Assembly: GCF_002934065.1 (NCBI RefSeq)
Contig: NZ_CP018049.1
Location: 2,416,501-2,480,500, forward strand
Reading direction: 5' to 3'
DNA from: Pseudomonas orientalis
GTDB taxonomy: Bacteria > Pseudomonadota > Gammaproteobacteria > Pseudomonadales > Pseudomonadaceae
DNA length: 64,000 nt
Part shown: piece after piece, positions 8,653 to 17,435 of the stretch
Numbering within the stretch: position 1 is the first letter of the stretch
Layout: each line of letters opens with the position of its first letter
The notes under the pieces: generated by a model
Seen by the model: the letters and a program-made list of their open reading frames with translations, nothing else
Databases searched by the model: none
Told to the model about the DNA's origin: nothing
Position numbers and translations under genes: made by a program

Positions 8653-10236
8653 TCAGATCACGTAGAAACCGTGGGTGGCGTCGCGCGCCAATTGCTCGAC
8701 CAGGCCGAATTCCCAATCCAGGTAGGCCTGCATGGCTTCCCGTGGGTTATCGGTGCCTTCGTAGGGGCGGCGGTAGCGGTCGATGCGCGGTGAGGCAAGA
8801 CGGCGTTCACCTTCTTCCAGCGGCAGTTGCGCGGCGATCCAGGCGGCGGTGCCGTCCTGCAACAGGAACACCTGCCTGCCGGTCAGGGCTTCCACTTCGG
8901 CCACCGCCAGGCGCGCCAACTGGCTGCTGCCGCAGGTCAGTACGTAGCGCTGCGCAGTGGGCACCTTGGCCAGCGCTTCGGGCAATTGCGCGCGCAGCAC
9001 CCACCAGGCGCCGGGGATATGACGTTTCACGTAATTGGCGCTGGCGGTGAAATCCAGCACCACGGTGTCGCCATGCTCGAGCCAGTCGGCCAGTGTCTGC
9101 GGGCTGATCAGTTCGGCCTGGTGCGGCGCGGGCACCGGGGCGACCCAGGCGCCCTGTGCGCTGAAATGCGCGTCTTGCAGCTCGTCCAGCACAAAGACTT
9201 CCCAGCCCAATTGCGCGAGCCAGGACGCCGACATGTTCGCGCGCACACCGTCATCGTCCACCAATACCAGGCGCGCGCCACGCACGCTGGCAACGTGGTC
9301 GGTTTCCTGCACCAGTTGCCCGCCCGGTGTGGAACGGGCGCCGGGCAGGTGCCCGGCTGCGAATTCTTCCGGGGTGCGCACGTCGAACAGGTAGGTGGTG
9401 CGCGTTCCATCCTGCTGCCAGCGTTGCAGGTCATCGAGGGTTGCGCGCCCAACGCGAGCCTTGTCGGCTACGCCGCGCGCCTGCCGGGCGGCGCTGCGCC
9501 GATGCTCCTCGGCGGTCGGCGCAAAGCGGCGCGCCTGGCCATGGGCGAGTGCCTGCCCGGCCAGGGTCCAGCCGATGGTGCCGTTGCGCAGCGCCGACAC
9601 CGGGTTGGCCACGCCGGCATTGATCAACGACTGGGTGCCGATGATGCTGCGGGTACGCCCGGCGCAGTTGACGATAATGCGCGTGGCCGGGTCCGGGGCC
9701 AGTTCACGGGCACGCAGCACCAACTCGGCACCCGGCACGCTGATGCCGGTGGGGATACTCATGGTCTGGTATTCATCGAAACGCCGGGCGTCGAGGACCA
9801 CCACGTCGGCCTGGCTATCGAGCAGCGCCTGGACCTCCTCGGCCGCCAGGGACGGCGTGTGGCGCTGGTGTTCCACCAGTTCGCCGAAGGCTTTGCTCGG
9901 CACATTGACGTCGATAAACAGCTCGCCACCGGCCTGGCGCCAACCCTCAAGCCCACCCTCAAGCAGGCTGACCCGCGTGTAACCCAGCGCAACCAGGCGT
10001 TCGGCGGCGCGTTCGGCCAATCCTTCAGCGTTGTCGTACAGCGTAACCTGGGTATCGCGGCGTGGAATGCGCGAATACACCTCCAGTTCCAGCTTGGACA
10101 GCGAGATATTCGCGGCAAACAGCGGATGGCCTTGGGCAAACGGCGCTTCCTCGCGCACGTCTACCAGGGCGACTTCCTCACGGTTCAGCAGGGCCTGGCG
10201 AATCTGGGCAAAGCTGCGGGTCGGTACGGTGCTCAT
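8653..10236 (-). CDS. Four-domain rhodanese (sulfurtransferase) protein
   Basis: A 527-residue cytoplasmic protein of four tandem rhodanese domains, about residues 7-110, 128-230, 260-375 and 380-475, plus a 50-residue tail. Domains 2 and 4 keep the active-site cysteine (Cys191 in NCAGRTRS and Cys435 in LTCGSSQLA). Domains 1 and 3 have Asp there (Asp68; Asp327 or Asp328), so active and inactive domains alternate as in duplicated rhodaneses. It should move sulfane sulfur between thiols. It overlaps the cysteine dioxygenase-like gene by ATGA, so the two are translationally coupled, which fits joint handling of cysteine sulfur. Confidence 0.9.
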   Translation of the reverse strand: MSTVPTRSFAQIRQALLNREEVALVDVREEAPFAQGHPLFAANISLSKLELEVYSRIPRRDTQVTLYDNAEGLAERAAERLVALGYTRVSLLEGGLEGWRQAGGELFIDVNVPSKAFGELVEHQRHTPSLAAEEVQALLDSQADVVVLDARRFDEYQTMSIPTGISVPGAELVLRARELAPDPATRIIVNCAGRTRSIIGTQSLINAGVANPVSALRNGTIGWTLAGQALAHGQARRFAPTAEEHRRSAARQARGVADKARVGRATLDDLQRWQQDGTRTTYLFDVRTPEEFAAGHLPGARSTPGGQLVQETDHVASVRGARLVLVDDDGVRANMSASWLAQLGWEVFVLDELQDAHFSAQGAWVAPVPAPHQAELISPQTLADWLEHGDTVVLDFTASANYVKRHIPGAWWVLRAQLPEALAKVPTAQRYVLTCGSSQLARLAVAEVEALTGRQVFLLQDGTAAWIAAQLPLEEGERRLASPRIDRYRRPYEGTDNPREAMQAYLDWEFGLVEQLARDATHGFYVI

Positions 10237-10850
10237 AGGGCAGGGCTCTTTTCTTTGGACAGGTCCCAGATATTCGGGAGGTAGGCGTTGGAATAACCGG
10301 AGATGAACAGTTTCTCGCTGCCGTCGGCTTGATACACCGCACGGCGCACCGCGCCGATGTTGGCGCCGTACACATGAATGCTGATGGACACCTGGTCCGC
10401 GTGGGCATTGCTCACCTGATGGATATCACCGACCTTGGGCGACACCGCTTCGACCTGGCCCGGCCGCAGGTGCACCGGCGTGCCCTCGGCGACCAGCGCG
10501 CCATCGGCCGTGCGGGCAAACCCCTGGGAAAACTCCGCGCCACGCAACATGCCGATCAGCCCCCACACTCGATGATCGTGAATCGGCGTGCGTTGGCCCG
10601 GGCCCCAGACAAAGCTGACGATGCTGAAGCGCTGGCGCGAATCGGCGTGCAGCAAAAATTGCTGGTAGCGCTCGGGGTCGGGTTGGGCGAACTCGTCGGG
10701 CAGCCAGTCGTCATGGCTGACCAGTTGCGCCAGCAGCTTGCCGCCGCGGTGCAGCAGGTCGCCTTCGCGCGGGTTGCCGTCGATCAGCTCAGCCAAGGCG
10801 CCAATAAAGGCGCGCAGTCTCTCGGGGTGTCGGGCCTGGCTCATGAACAT
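10233..10850 (-). CDS. Cysteine dioxygenase-type thiol dioxygenase (cupin)
   Basis: A 205-residue cupin of the cysteine dioxygenase I family. The iron ligands are visible as His91 and His93 (PIHDHRVWG) and His144 (GDIHQVSN). The family oxidises cysteine, or 3-mercaptopropionate in some members, to the sulfinate with O2 and Fe(II). The choice between these substrates depends on residues I cannot place with confidence. MSQ at 10844 is an alternative start. It is the first gene of the minus-strand run and stands opposite a LysR regulator across a 206-base AT-rich gap, the likely promoter region. Confidence 0.85.
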   Translation of the reverse strand: MFMSQARHPERLRAFIGALAELIDGNPREGDLLHRGGKLLAQLVSHDDWLPDEFAQPDPERYQQFLLHADSRQRFSIVSFVWGPGQRTPIHDHRVWGLIGMLRGAEFSQGFARTADGALVAEGTPVHLRPGQVEAVSPKVGDIHQVSNAHADQVSISIHVYGANIGAVRRAVYQADGSEKLFISGYSNAYLPNIWDLSKEKSPAL

Positions 10851-10879
10851 TCCATTGGCGGTGTTGATGGCCTTATCTA

Positions 10880-10905
10880 AGCATAATGTTAATGGTTAAT
10901 ATGCT
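10880..10905. promoter_or_regulatory. Inverted repeat in the cdo/lysR divergent promoter region
   Basis: AGCATA (10880-10885) and TATGCT (10900-10905) form a dyad in a strongly AT-rich stretch between the thiol dioxygenase and LysR genes. Its place and symmetry fit a LysR-type operator controlling both directions. A further block, AATGATTAGCTTATA at 10913-10927, recurs near 12157. Confidence 0.4.
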
Positions 10906-11056
10906 ATTTTTTAATGATTAGCTTATAGCTGCATGTAATTTAGAACCGCTCTGCATAGTGTTAGACGTTATCGATCACAGGGCGGGCTATCCAGACCCGG
11001 TTGTGCCCACTATGCTTGCCACACATCTTAATGACTGTTCTCTATGTGCGACCCAA

Positions 11057-11962
11057 ATGAAAATTGACGATATCGATGCCTTTGTCGAAGTGATTCGTTG
11101 CCAGTCCATCAGCCATGCCGCCGAGTCGTTGCAATTGACCCAGCCGGCCATCACCCGCCGTGTGCAGAACTTCGAGCAGGCGCTGGGGGTGGAGTTGTTC
11201 GACCGCAACACCAAACCCCTCAAGCCAACGCTGATCGGTACCCGGGTGTATGAGCAGTGCCGGCTGATCCTGCGTGAGATGGACGCGCTGCGCGAGTTGG
11301 TCGCCGCCGATGCACCGCCCACTGGCGTGCTGCGACTGGGTGTGCCGCAGACCATCGGCGATGTGGTGCTGCTCGATGCGCTCAAGCACTTGCGCACCGA
11401 GTACGCCGACCTGCGCGCCCAGGTGGCCACGGGCTGGGGCAGCCAATTGGTGGGCAAGATCGAACGCGGCGAGCTGGATGCGGCGGTGGCCTTGTTCCCG
11501 GCGGGCAAGATCTTTGCGGACACTGTCGTCGGTGAGTCCATCGGCAAGATGGAACTGGTGGTGGTGTGCGCCAGGGCGCAACTGCCGAAAAAACCGTGCA
11601 AGCTGGCCGATGTGTACCAGGGCGGCTGGATTCTCAACCCGGACGGGTGCGGCTTTCGTGCCGGCTTGCAGCGCACCCTGGCGGATCAGGGACTGGCCTT
11701 GCGGGTCAACCTGGAAACCTTCGGCACTGAATTGCAACTGGGGCTGGTGGCGGATGGGCTGGGCCTGGGCCTGGTACCACGGCCGTTGCTCGAGCGCAGT
11801 GCCCACCGAGAACAACTGGCCGTGATGCCGTTGAAGGATTTCAAGCCGGTCATGGATCTATGGCTGATCTATCCGCACTTTCTTGGCAACCTGCAGGGGC
11901 CGGTGGATGCATTTGGCAAATGGGTGGCCGATTCGCTGCACAAGATTCGCAACGCGGCCTGA
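11057..11962 (+). CDS. LysR-family transcriptional regulator
   Basis: A 301-residue regulator with an N-terminal winged helix (residues 1-60, including SISHAAESLQLTQPAITRRVQNFEQALG) and a substrate-binding co-inducer domain (about 88-295). ATG 11057 (MKIDDIDAF) fits the family start; the upstream in-frame region from 10958 is AT-rich and lacks family similarity. Divergent from the six-gene sulfur-type run and just upstream of the class II aldolase gene, it probably controls the former and perhaps the latter. Confidence 0.9.
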   Translation: MKIDDIDAFVEVIRCQSISHAAESLQLTQPAITRRVQNFEQALGVELFDRNTKPLKPTLIGTRVYEQCRLILREMDALRELVAADAPPTGVLRLGVPQTIGDVVLLDALKHLRTEYADLRAQVATGWGSQLVGKIERGELDAAVALFPAGKIFADTVVGESIGKMELVVVCARAQLPKKPCKLADVYQGGWILNPDGCGFRAGLQRTLADQGLALRVNLETFGTELQLGLVADGLGLGLVPRPLLERSAHREQLAVMPLKDFKPVMDLWLIYPHFLGNLQGPVDAFGKWVADSLHKIRNAA

Positions 11963-12027
11963 ACCCCCCGGGAGCTTGCTCCCTTCACGGTGTCCCAAGC
12001 TTCCCAACTGAGACGCCTCGGTCCAAA

Positions 12028-12117
12028 TGTGGGAGGGGGCTTGCCCGCGAAGACGTCGGCTCAGCAAACACTGATGTTGGTAGACCCACCGCCATCGGGA
12101 GCAAGCCCCTTCCCACA
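12028..12117. repeat. REP pair
   Basis: Facing arms GTGGGAGGGGGCTTGCCCGC and GGGAGCAAGCCCCTTCCCAC, slightly diverged from the family consensus. A separate short palindrome GGGAGCTTGCTCCC (11970-11983) just after the LysR stop may be a half-REP or terminator stem. Confidence 0.85.
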
Positions 12118-12250
12118 TTTGTCTTTTGTCGTTGTCACCTCTTTATGAAAATTAATAATAATTAGCTTAGATTAAAATGTGCTTTTTATTATTTTTGGGC
12201 ATCCCCTAGGCTGGCCTGGAAGTCCTTAAGGCCATCCAGGAAGTTTTGCC

Positions 12251-13045
12251 ATGAGCAGCGTTACCTCGCTATCCAGCGTCGCCAATACCGTCCGCCAGCG
12301 CGTCACGCCAGAGGAGTGGGAAGTGCGCGTCAAACTGGCCGCCGCCTATCGCCTGGCAGCCCTGTACAAATGGACCGACCATATCTACACGCACTTCTCC
12401 GCCCGGGTACCGGGGCCCGAGGAGCATTTCCTGATCAACGCGTTCGGGCTGCTGTTCGATGAAATCAGTGCCTCCAACCTGGTCAAGGTTGATCTCGACG
12501 GCACCCTGGTCGACGACCCCACCGGGCTCGGCATCAATTACGCCGGCTATGTGATCCACAGCGCCATTCATGGCGCCCGCCACGATTTGCAAGCGGTGCT
12601 GCACACCCACACCCGCGACGGTATTGCGGTGTCTGCGCAGAAGGACGGGTTGCTGCCGATCTCGCAGCATTCCATCGCGTTTTCCGGGCGTGTGGCCTAT
12701 CACGGCTACGAAGGGGTGGCCCTGGACCTGGACGAGCGCGAACGGTTGGTGTCGGACCTGGGCGACAAAAGTGTGATGATCCTGCGTAACCACGGGCTGT
12801 TGACTGCGGGCATCAGCGTGGAGCATGCGTTTCAACAACTGCAAGGGCTTGAGCGGGCATGCAATATCCAGATTGCGGCGCAGGCGGGCGGGAATGCGGC
12901 GTTGGTGTTTCCACCCGCTGAAGTGGTGGCCAGGGTCGAGCAGCAGGCCAAGGTGTTCAGCAGTGGGGAAGGGCCTGGGGTGGCGCGGCATTGGAATGCG
13001 TTGATTCGGCAGTTGGAACGCACCGATACCGACTATAAAAACTGA
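12251..13045 (+). CDS. Class II aldolase/adducin-family protein
   Basis: A 264-residue protein of the zinc-dependent class II aldolase family (fuculose/ribulose-phosphate type). The metal-binding HTHT segment is near residue 120 and a later His lies in RNHGLLT near residue 178. AGGAA at 12238-12242 precedes ATG 12251. Members without clear phosphate-site residues are common in Pseudomonas and often have unknown substrates, so only the fold is claimed. The promoter region shares AATNATTAGCTTANA with the cdo/lysR region. It ends convergently with transketolase, with a weak CCGCG/CGCGG stem in the 55-base gap. Confidence 0.85.
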   Translation: MSSVTSLSSVANTVRQRVTPEEWEVRVKLAAAYRLAALYKWTDHIYTHFSARVPGPEEHFLINAFGLLFDEISASNLVKVDLDGTLVDDPTGLGINYAGYVIHSAIHGARHDLQAVLHTHTRDGIAVSAQKDGLLPISQHSIAFSGRVAYHGYEGVALDLDERERLVSDLGDKSVMILRNHGLLTAGISVEHAFQQLQGLERACNIQIAAQAGGNAALVFPPAEVVARVEQQAKVFSSGEGPGVARHWNALIRQLERTDTDYKN

Positions 13046-13100
13046 TCCCCAGCCACGCGCAGATGCAGCAGGGAGCAAGCCCCCCGCGCATTGACGCGGT

Positions 13101-15158
13101 TTATTCAGGCCGGTTGTGCTGGATTTGCTGCTTGGCCAACGTCACCACGTTTTCCAGCGTGAAGCCGAACTTTTCCTGCAACTTTGCCAGGGGTGCCGAC
13201 GCGCCAAAGCTGTTCATCACCACTTTGGCGCCGGTCTGTCCGACGTAGCGGTCCCAGCCCAGGGGGCCGGCCTGCTCCACCACCACCCGGGCCTTCACGG
13301 ACGGCGGCAAGACGCCGTCGCGGTAAGCCTGGTCCTGGTCTTCAAACAGTTCCCAACTGGGCATCGACACCACCTGCGCGGCAATGCCTTCACCCGTGAG
13401 TTGTTCATAGGCCGCGACCGCCAGGCTGACCTCACTGCCAGTGGCGATCAGGATCACCTCTGGCTTATCCGCACCGGCCAACACATAGGCGCCCTTGGCC
13501 GCACCTGCGGCCGACGCGTAGCGGCTGCGGTCCAGGGTCGGCAGCGGCTGGCGCGACAGCACGACACAACTGGGCCGATGGGTTTGCGCCAGTGCCACCT
13601 TCCACAACTCAAGGGTTTCATTCGCATCCCCTGGGCGTAGGGTCAGCAAGCCCGGGGTGGCGCGCAGTTGAGTCAGGTGTTCGATGGGTTGATGCGTCGG
13701 GCCGTCTTCGCCCACGCCGATGGAGTCGTGGGTAAACACGAATATCACCGGCAACTCCATAATCGCCGCCAGCCGGATCGGCGGTTTCATATAATCGCTG
13801 AACACCAGAAACGTCGAGGTGTACGGCCGCAGGTAGGACAGCGCCATGCCGTTGGCAATCGCGCCCATGGCATGCTCGCGAATACCAAAGTGCAGGTTGC
13901 GCCCGCTGTAGTCGTCGGCACTGAAACGCCCCGCGCCGTCGAAGGTGAGGTTGGTCTTGGTCGACGGCGAGAGATCCGCAGAGCCGCCCAGCAACCACGG
14001 GATATTTTGCGCAAAAGCGTTCAGCACCTCGCCGCCCGACGCTCGGCTGGCGACGCCCTTGGCATCGGCGGCAAAGCTTGGCAAGGCAGCCTGCCATTGC
14101 TCGGGCATTTCCCCGGCGCGCATGCGCTGCAGCTCATCGGCCCGTTGCGGATCGAGGCAGGCCAGTGTCTGGTTCCACTCGGCAAACAGCGGCTCGGCCC
14201 GTTCGATGAGTGCATCGCGCAACGTTGCGCGCGCCTCATCGGGCACCAGGAAACTGGCGTCCTGTGGCCAGCCATAGGCGGCCTTGGTCAGGCGAATTTC
14301 GTCTTCGCCCAACGGCTCGCCATGGGCGGCGGCAGTGTTGTGTTTGTGCGGCGAGCCGTAGCCGATGACGCTGTCAACCACGATCAGGGTCGGTGCGCCG
14401 GTATTGGCCTTGAAGGTTTCCAGCGCCACACTCAATGCCTGCAGATCATTGGCGTCGGTGACATGCACGGTGTGCCAGCCATACGCCTGGAAGCGCTTGA
14501 TTACATTTTCACTGAAGGCCAGCTCGGTGTGGCCCTCGATGCTGATGGTGTTGTTGTCGTAGATCCAGCACAGGTTATCGAGCTGCAAATGCCCGGCCAT
14601 TGACGCCGCTTCGCTGCTGATGCCTTCCATCATGTCGCCATCACCGCACAGGGTGTAGACGTCGTAATCGAACAGCACCTGGCCGTCGCGGTTGAAACGC
14701 TTGGCCAGCCAACGCTCGGCCATGGCCATGCCCACGCTGTTGGCGCAGCCCTGGCCGAGAGGGCCGGTGGTGGTTTCCACGCCGGTGGTCATGCGGTACT
14801 CGGGGTGCCCCGGGGTCCTGGAACTCATCTGGCGGAACTGCTTGATGTCGTCCAGGCTCACCGCCGGCTGCCCTGAACGCTTGCCGTGGGCATCGATCTC
14901 CACCACGCCGGCCAGGTGCAGCAGCGAATACAGCAGCATCGACGCATGCCCCACCGACAACACAAAGCGGTCGCGATTGGGCCAGTCGGGATGCTCCGGG
15001 TGATAACGCAGGAAACGACTCCACAACGTATAACCCACCGGCGCCAGGCCCATGGGCGTGCCGGGGTGGCCCGAGTTGGCCTTCTGCACGGCATCCATGG
15101 CCAAGGTGCGGATCGTGTTGATGCATTGCGTGTCGGCGGCGGTTGCGGTGTGATTCAT
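13101..15158 (-). CDS. tkt: Transketolase
   Basis: A 685-residue thiamine diphosphate enzyme that exchanges two-carbon units between sugar phosphates in the pentose phosphate pathway. It shows the substrate-site segment KANSGHPGTPMGLAP, the TPP/Mg motif beginning GDGDMMEG with a later YDNNTISIEG, and the pyrimidine domain with DSIGVGEDGPTHQP. ATG 15158 is chosen for GAGGGAGA nine or so bases upstream and the family start; the frame runs 36 codons further upstream without similarity. Pseudomonads usually have a housekeeping tktA beside epd/pgk, and here those are absent, so this may be a second paralogue. Confidence 0.93.
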   Translation of the reverse strand: MNHTATAADTQCINTIRTLAMDAVQKANSGHPGTPMGLAPVGYTLWSRFLRYHPEHPDWPNRDRFVLSVGHASMLLYSLLHLAGVVEIDAHGKRSGQPAVSLDDIKQFRQMSSRTPGHPEYRMTTGVETTTGPLGQGCANSVGMAMAERWLAKRFNRDGQVLFDYDVYTLCGDGDMMEGISSEAASMAGHLQLDNLCWIYDNNTISIEGHTELAFSENVIKRFQAYGWHTVHVTDANDLQALSVALETFKANTGAPTLIVVDSVIGYGSPHKHNTAAAHGEPLGEDEIRLTKAAYGWPQDASFLVPDEARATLRDALIERAEPLFAEWNQTLACLDPQRADELQRMRAGEMPEQWQAALPSFAADAKGVASRASGGEVLNAFAQNIPWLLGGSADLSPSTKTNLTFDGAGRFSADDYSGRNLHFGIREHAMGAIANGMALSYLRPYTSTFLVFSDYMKPPIRLAAIMELPVIFVFTHDSIGVGEDGPTHQPIEHLTQLRATPGLLTLRPGDANETLELWKVALAQTHRPSCVVLSRQPLPTLDRSRYASAAGAAKGAYVLAGADKPEVILIATGSEVSLAVAAYEQLTGEGIAAQVVSMPSWELFEDQDQAYRDGVLPPSVKARVVVEQAGPLGWDRYVGQTGAKVVMNSFGASAPLAKLQEKFGFTLENVVTLAKQQIQHNRPE

Positions 15159-15334
15159 GAAACCGGTCTCCCTCGAGTGGCTATCTACAGTGGAGGGCAG
15201 GGCAGGGCAAAGGTTTGATTCCATTGCCGTGGTTACGACGAACGGGGCCGCATTGACCTCGAACATGACAAGACCCCGGGGAATGGGCTAGCTTCAAAGG
15301 GTAGGCCATTGATCAACTACTGTGGAGGTAAGTC

Positions 15335-15559
15335 ATGCCAGTGAAACACGACCTGTATCAGGACTTGGGGTTGAGCAAGGAAGTCGTTCACGAGCGCAGG
15401 GCGGGGGACAAACGGCTGGACTCGCTGCTCACGCAATACGACGCTGCCGACGGGGAGGTGCTTAAGGCTGAATCGGCAAGCGCCAGCGATGAAGAAGTGG
15501 AAAAGCTGAAGAAGAAACGGTTGTTGATCAAAGATGAAATTGTCGCGAAGCTGGGTTGA
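15335..15559 (+). CDS. YdcH/DUF465-family small protein
   Basis: A 74-residue, highly charged protein, mostly helical, with the DUF465 pattern of a Lys-rich LKKKRLLIKDEI helix near the C-terminus. No signal peptide or membrane span. GGAGG lies 8 bases before ATG 15335. The function of the family is not known to me. It is divergent from transketolase and followed by a palindrome (GAGGGGCAAGTCCCCTC) that looks like a terminator or REP half. Confidence 0.8.
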   Translation: MPVKHDLYQDLGLSKEVVHERRAGDKRLDSLLTQYDAADGEVLKAESASASDEEVEKLKKKRLLIKDEIVAKLG

Positions 15560-15576
15560 GTGAAACCCGTAGCCGG

Positions 15577-15603
15577 TGGTGAGGGGCAAGTCCCCTCGCC
15601 ACA
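15577..15603. terminator. Palindrome after the DUF465 gene
   Basis: The arms GTGAGGGG and CCCCTCGC around CAAGT lie 17 bases after the stop codon. The sequence resembles a third REP-like family in pseudomonads and could serve as a terminator, although no T-run follows. Confidence 0.45.
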
Positions 15604-15686
15604 CCAGGTCTGTTCCATTCGAATAGGCAGATTTGTTCAGAATAGTTTGAGCGACAAGCTCAACCTCGCTCCTTAAGATGCGCCCC

Positions 15687-15745
15687 GTCCACCCGGCTCT
15701 GGGGCTTTTTGCGATGCAAGGATTGCGTTGTTGAGCCGGGTGGAC
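15687..15745. other. Perfect 13-bp inverted repeat with 33-base loop
   Basis: GTCCACCCGGCTC (15687-15699) pairs exactly with GAGCCGGGTGGAC (15733-15745). It lies between the DUF465 gene and the 3' end of hglS, 25 bases past the latter's stop on the minus strand. There is no strong T-run on either side, so it is not a standard terminator. It could be an unusual terminator, a processing site or part of a small RNA. Confidence 0.5.
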
Positions 15746-15770
15746 ACTTTCGGTTTTTACCAGCAGCGTC

Positions 15771-17147
15771 TTATACCAGCAGCATCCTCATGCACTTATC
15801 CACGGAACGCTGCTGCGTCTGCCCATACAGCTGCAATTCGTCAATCGTGCTGCGGCCCAGCGCCCGCTCGAACTCGATCCTGTTTGAATGGGCCGCATAG
15901 TTGCTCTGCGCGCCATCGCCCAGGTTCGACTGGAAGATCCCCGCAGCGCTCACCGGCAAGAAGTCTTCGTACACCAGCGGTTCCACCTCCACGTGCCCTG
16001 CGCTGAGCAATGCCTGCAGCGTGCGCGGCTGGTCGGGCTGGCCGCGGGCCGCCAAGCCTTTTGCGCTGGGGAAATAGCGAAAGTAGGCCAGGCCTTGCTC
16101 GCGCATCTGTGCGTGGTTGTCCGGGAATGCCTGGAAGTGTTGCGCCATCAACTGCTCATAGCGCGCGGCATTGGCCTCGTTGGGGAATGCGCCGAGCTCG
16201 TCGCGGGCGGCATTGAGCAACTGGTCGTACAGGGCGCGGCCCTTGGGCGTGAGCGCGACGCCGCGTTGTTCGATTTCACCGAAGCGCGCGCTGTGGCTGC
16301 CCTGGGTATCGGTAAAGGCAATGGGTTCGTCGAGCGCCTTGAAACTGGTCTGGCGCAGCAGGATCGGGCAGTTTCGCCGAGGTGGGCCTTCAATCACGGC
16401 TTTGGGGGTGATGCCGTTGGTGGGCATGGCGGCCTGTACCTGATCGATGTCCAGGGTGCGCGGGGTGAGATGGTTGATGTGCGGGCCCTTGAAGGCCACC
16501 ACGTCGGCGATCAGGCGATGCTGGTCGCTGAGTTGGCGATATTGCGCGGCCGTGACGGTGGCGCTGTGGTGCCAGCGAAAGGTCTCCAGCGCCTGGCGGA
16601 TAAATGCCTCGGCATCGTCGGCATCGAGGCCGCCGTCGGTTTCGGCCTGTTCGATCAACGCCAGGACGCCAGGCGTGAAGATCGAGCGCTTGGCCAGGGC
16701 GGCTTCGGCGAAGCTGCGCAGCGCGGGGCTTTCGATCAGTTCCAGGCGCAGCAACGAGGTGAACACGCGGAACGGGCTGGCTTGCAGTGACTGCTCATGC
16801 ACGGCGCGAAAGGCGGTGGAATGCACCGGCACACCAGCGGGTGTCAGGTCGTAATAGCCCACCGGTTGCATGCCCATGACCGCAAACAGGCGGCTGATGG
16901 TCGCCAGTTCGGCGGCGGTGCCCAGGCGGATCGCACCGTGGCGCTCCATGCCCAGGCGCTGGATCTCGCCGGTGCGGTGCAGGTGCTCGGCCAGGCCCTG
17001 GTCGCCCTCCAGCACGCGCTCATTGGTCTGCGCCACCAGTTCCAGCAGCGCGCCGTACAACGGAACTTCATCCCGGTACATGTCGGACATGGCCTTGGAA
17101 AAGCCCTTGCGGATCTCGTCGGGACTGACATGGGCGGTGGCGTGCAT
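15771..17147 (-). CDS. hglS: 2-oxoadipate dioxygenase/decarboxylase (DUF1338, HglS type)
   Basis: A 458-residue DUF1338/YdcJ-type protein with a VOC-like fold. In P. putida the HglS family converts 2-oxoadipate to D-2-hydroxyglutarate in D-lysine breakdown. The expected active-site residues fall at matching positions: His70 and Arg74 (ERHGAIRLG), His226 (HINHLTP), and Glu291 or Glu293 in FGEIEQRG. AGGAAT precedes ATG 17147 by about 8 bases. It stands divergent from an OprD porin. No other lysine-catabolic gene is in view, so the pathway link comes from the family only. Confidence 0.9.
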   Translation of the reverse strand: MHATAHVSPDEIRKGFSKAMSDMYRDEVPLYGALLELVAQTNERVLEGDQGLAEHLHRTGEIQRLGMERHGAIRLGTAAELATISRLFAVMGMQPVGYYDLTPAGVPVHSTAFRAVHEQSLQASPFRVFTSLLRLELIESPALRSFAEAALAKRSIFTPGVLALIEQAETDGGLDADDAEAFIRQALETFRWHHSATVTAAQYRQLSDQHRLIADVVAFKGPHINHLTPRTLDIDQVQAAMPTNGITPKAVIEGPPRRNCPILLRQTSFKALDEPIAFTDTQGSHSARFGEIEQRGVALTPKGRALYDQLLNAARDELGAFPNEANAARYEQLMAQHFQAFPDNHAQMREQGLAYFRYFPSAKGLAARGQPDQPRTLQALLSAGHVEVEPLVYEDFLPVSAAGIFQSNLGDGAQSNYAAHSNRIEFERALGRSTIDELQLYGQTQQRSVDKCMRMLLV

Positions 17148-17239
17148 AGAAAAATTCCTGATGGGTGTGATGGAAAAAATGGCCTTGTCCCGATTTTGTT
17201 GAGCGTCACGCCGGCTTGCAAACGAAGAATCCTCTGGAC

Positions 17240-17256
17240 TTCATTCTGCGAATGAA
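17240..17256. promoter_or_regulatory. 17-bp palindrome in the hglS/oprD divergent region
   Basis: TTCATTCTGCGAATGAA has perfect 7-bp arms around TGC. It sits in the 288-base gap between hglS and the OprD gene, about 90 bases upstream of hglS and 180 upstream of the porin, the place expected of a shared operator. The cognate regulator is not identifiable here. Confidence 0.4.
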
Positions 17257-17435
17257 TGAGATGACGTGAATATGACAAAAAACAGCCGCGCTGAAATTTC
17301 ATATTCGTGCGCTTTTCCTAACTAATTCTTCACGGAGCCCGTCCCGGCCGGCGTGAAAGAATCGTCACGTTTGCAGGGATGAAAACGTCGTTTCGCACAT
17401 CGCTCACATAAAAAAATATTCAGGGGCCGTCGTTA

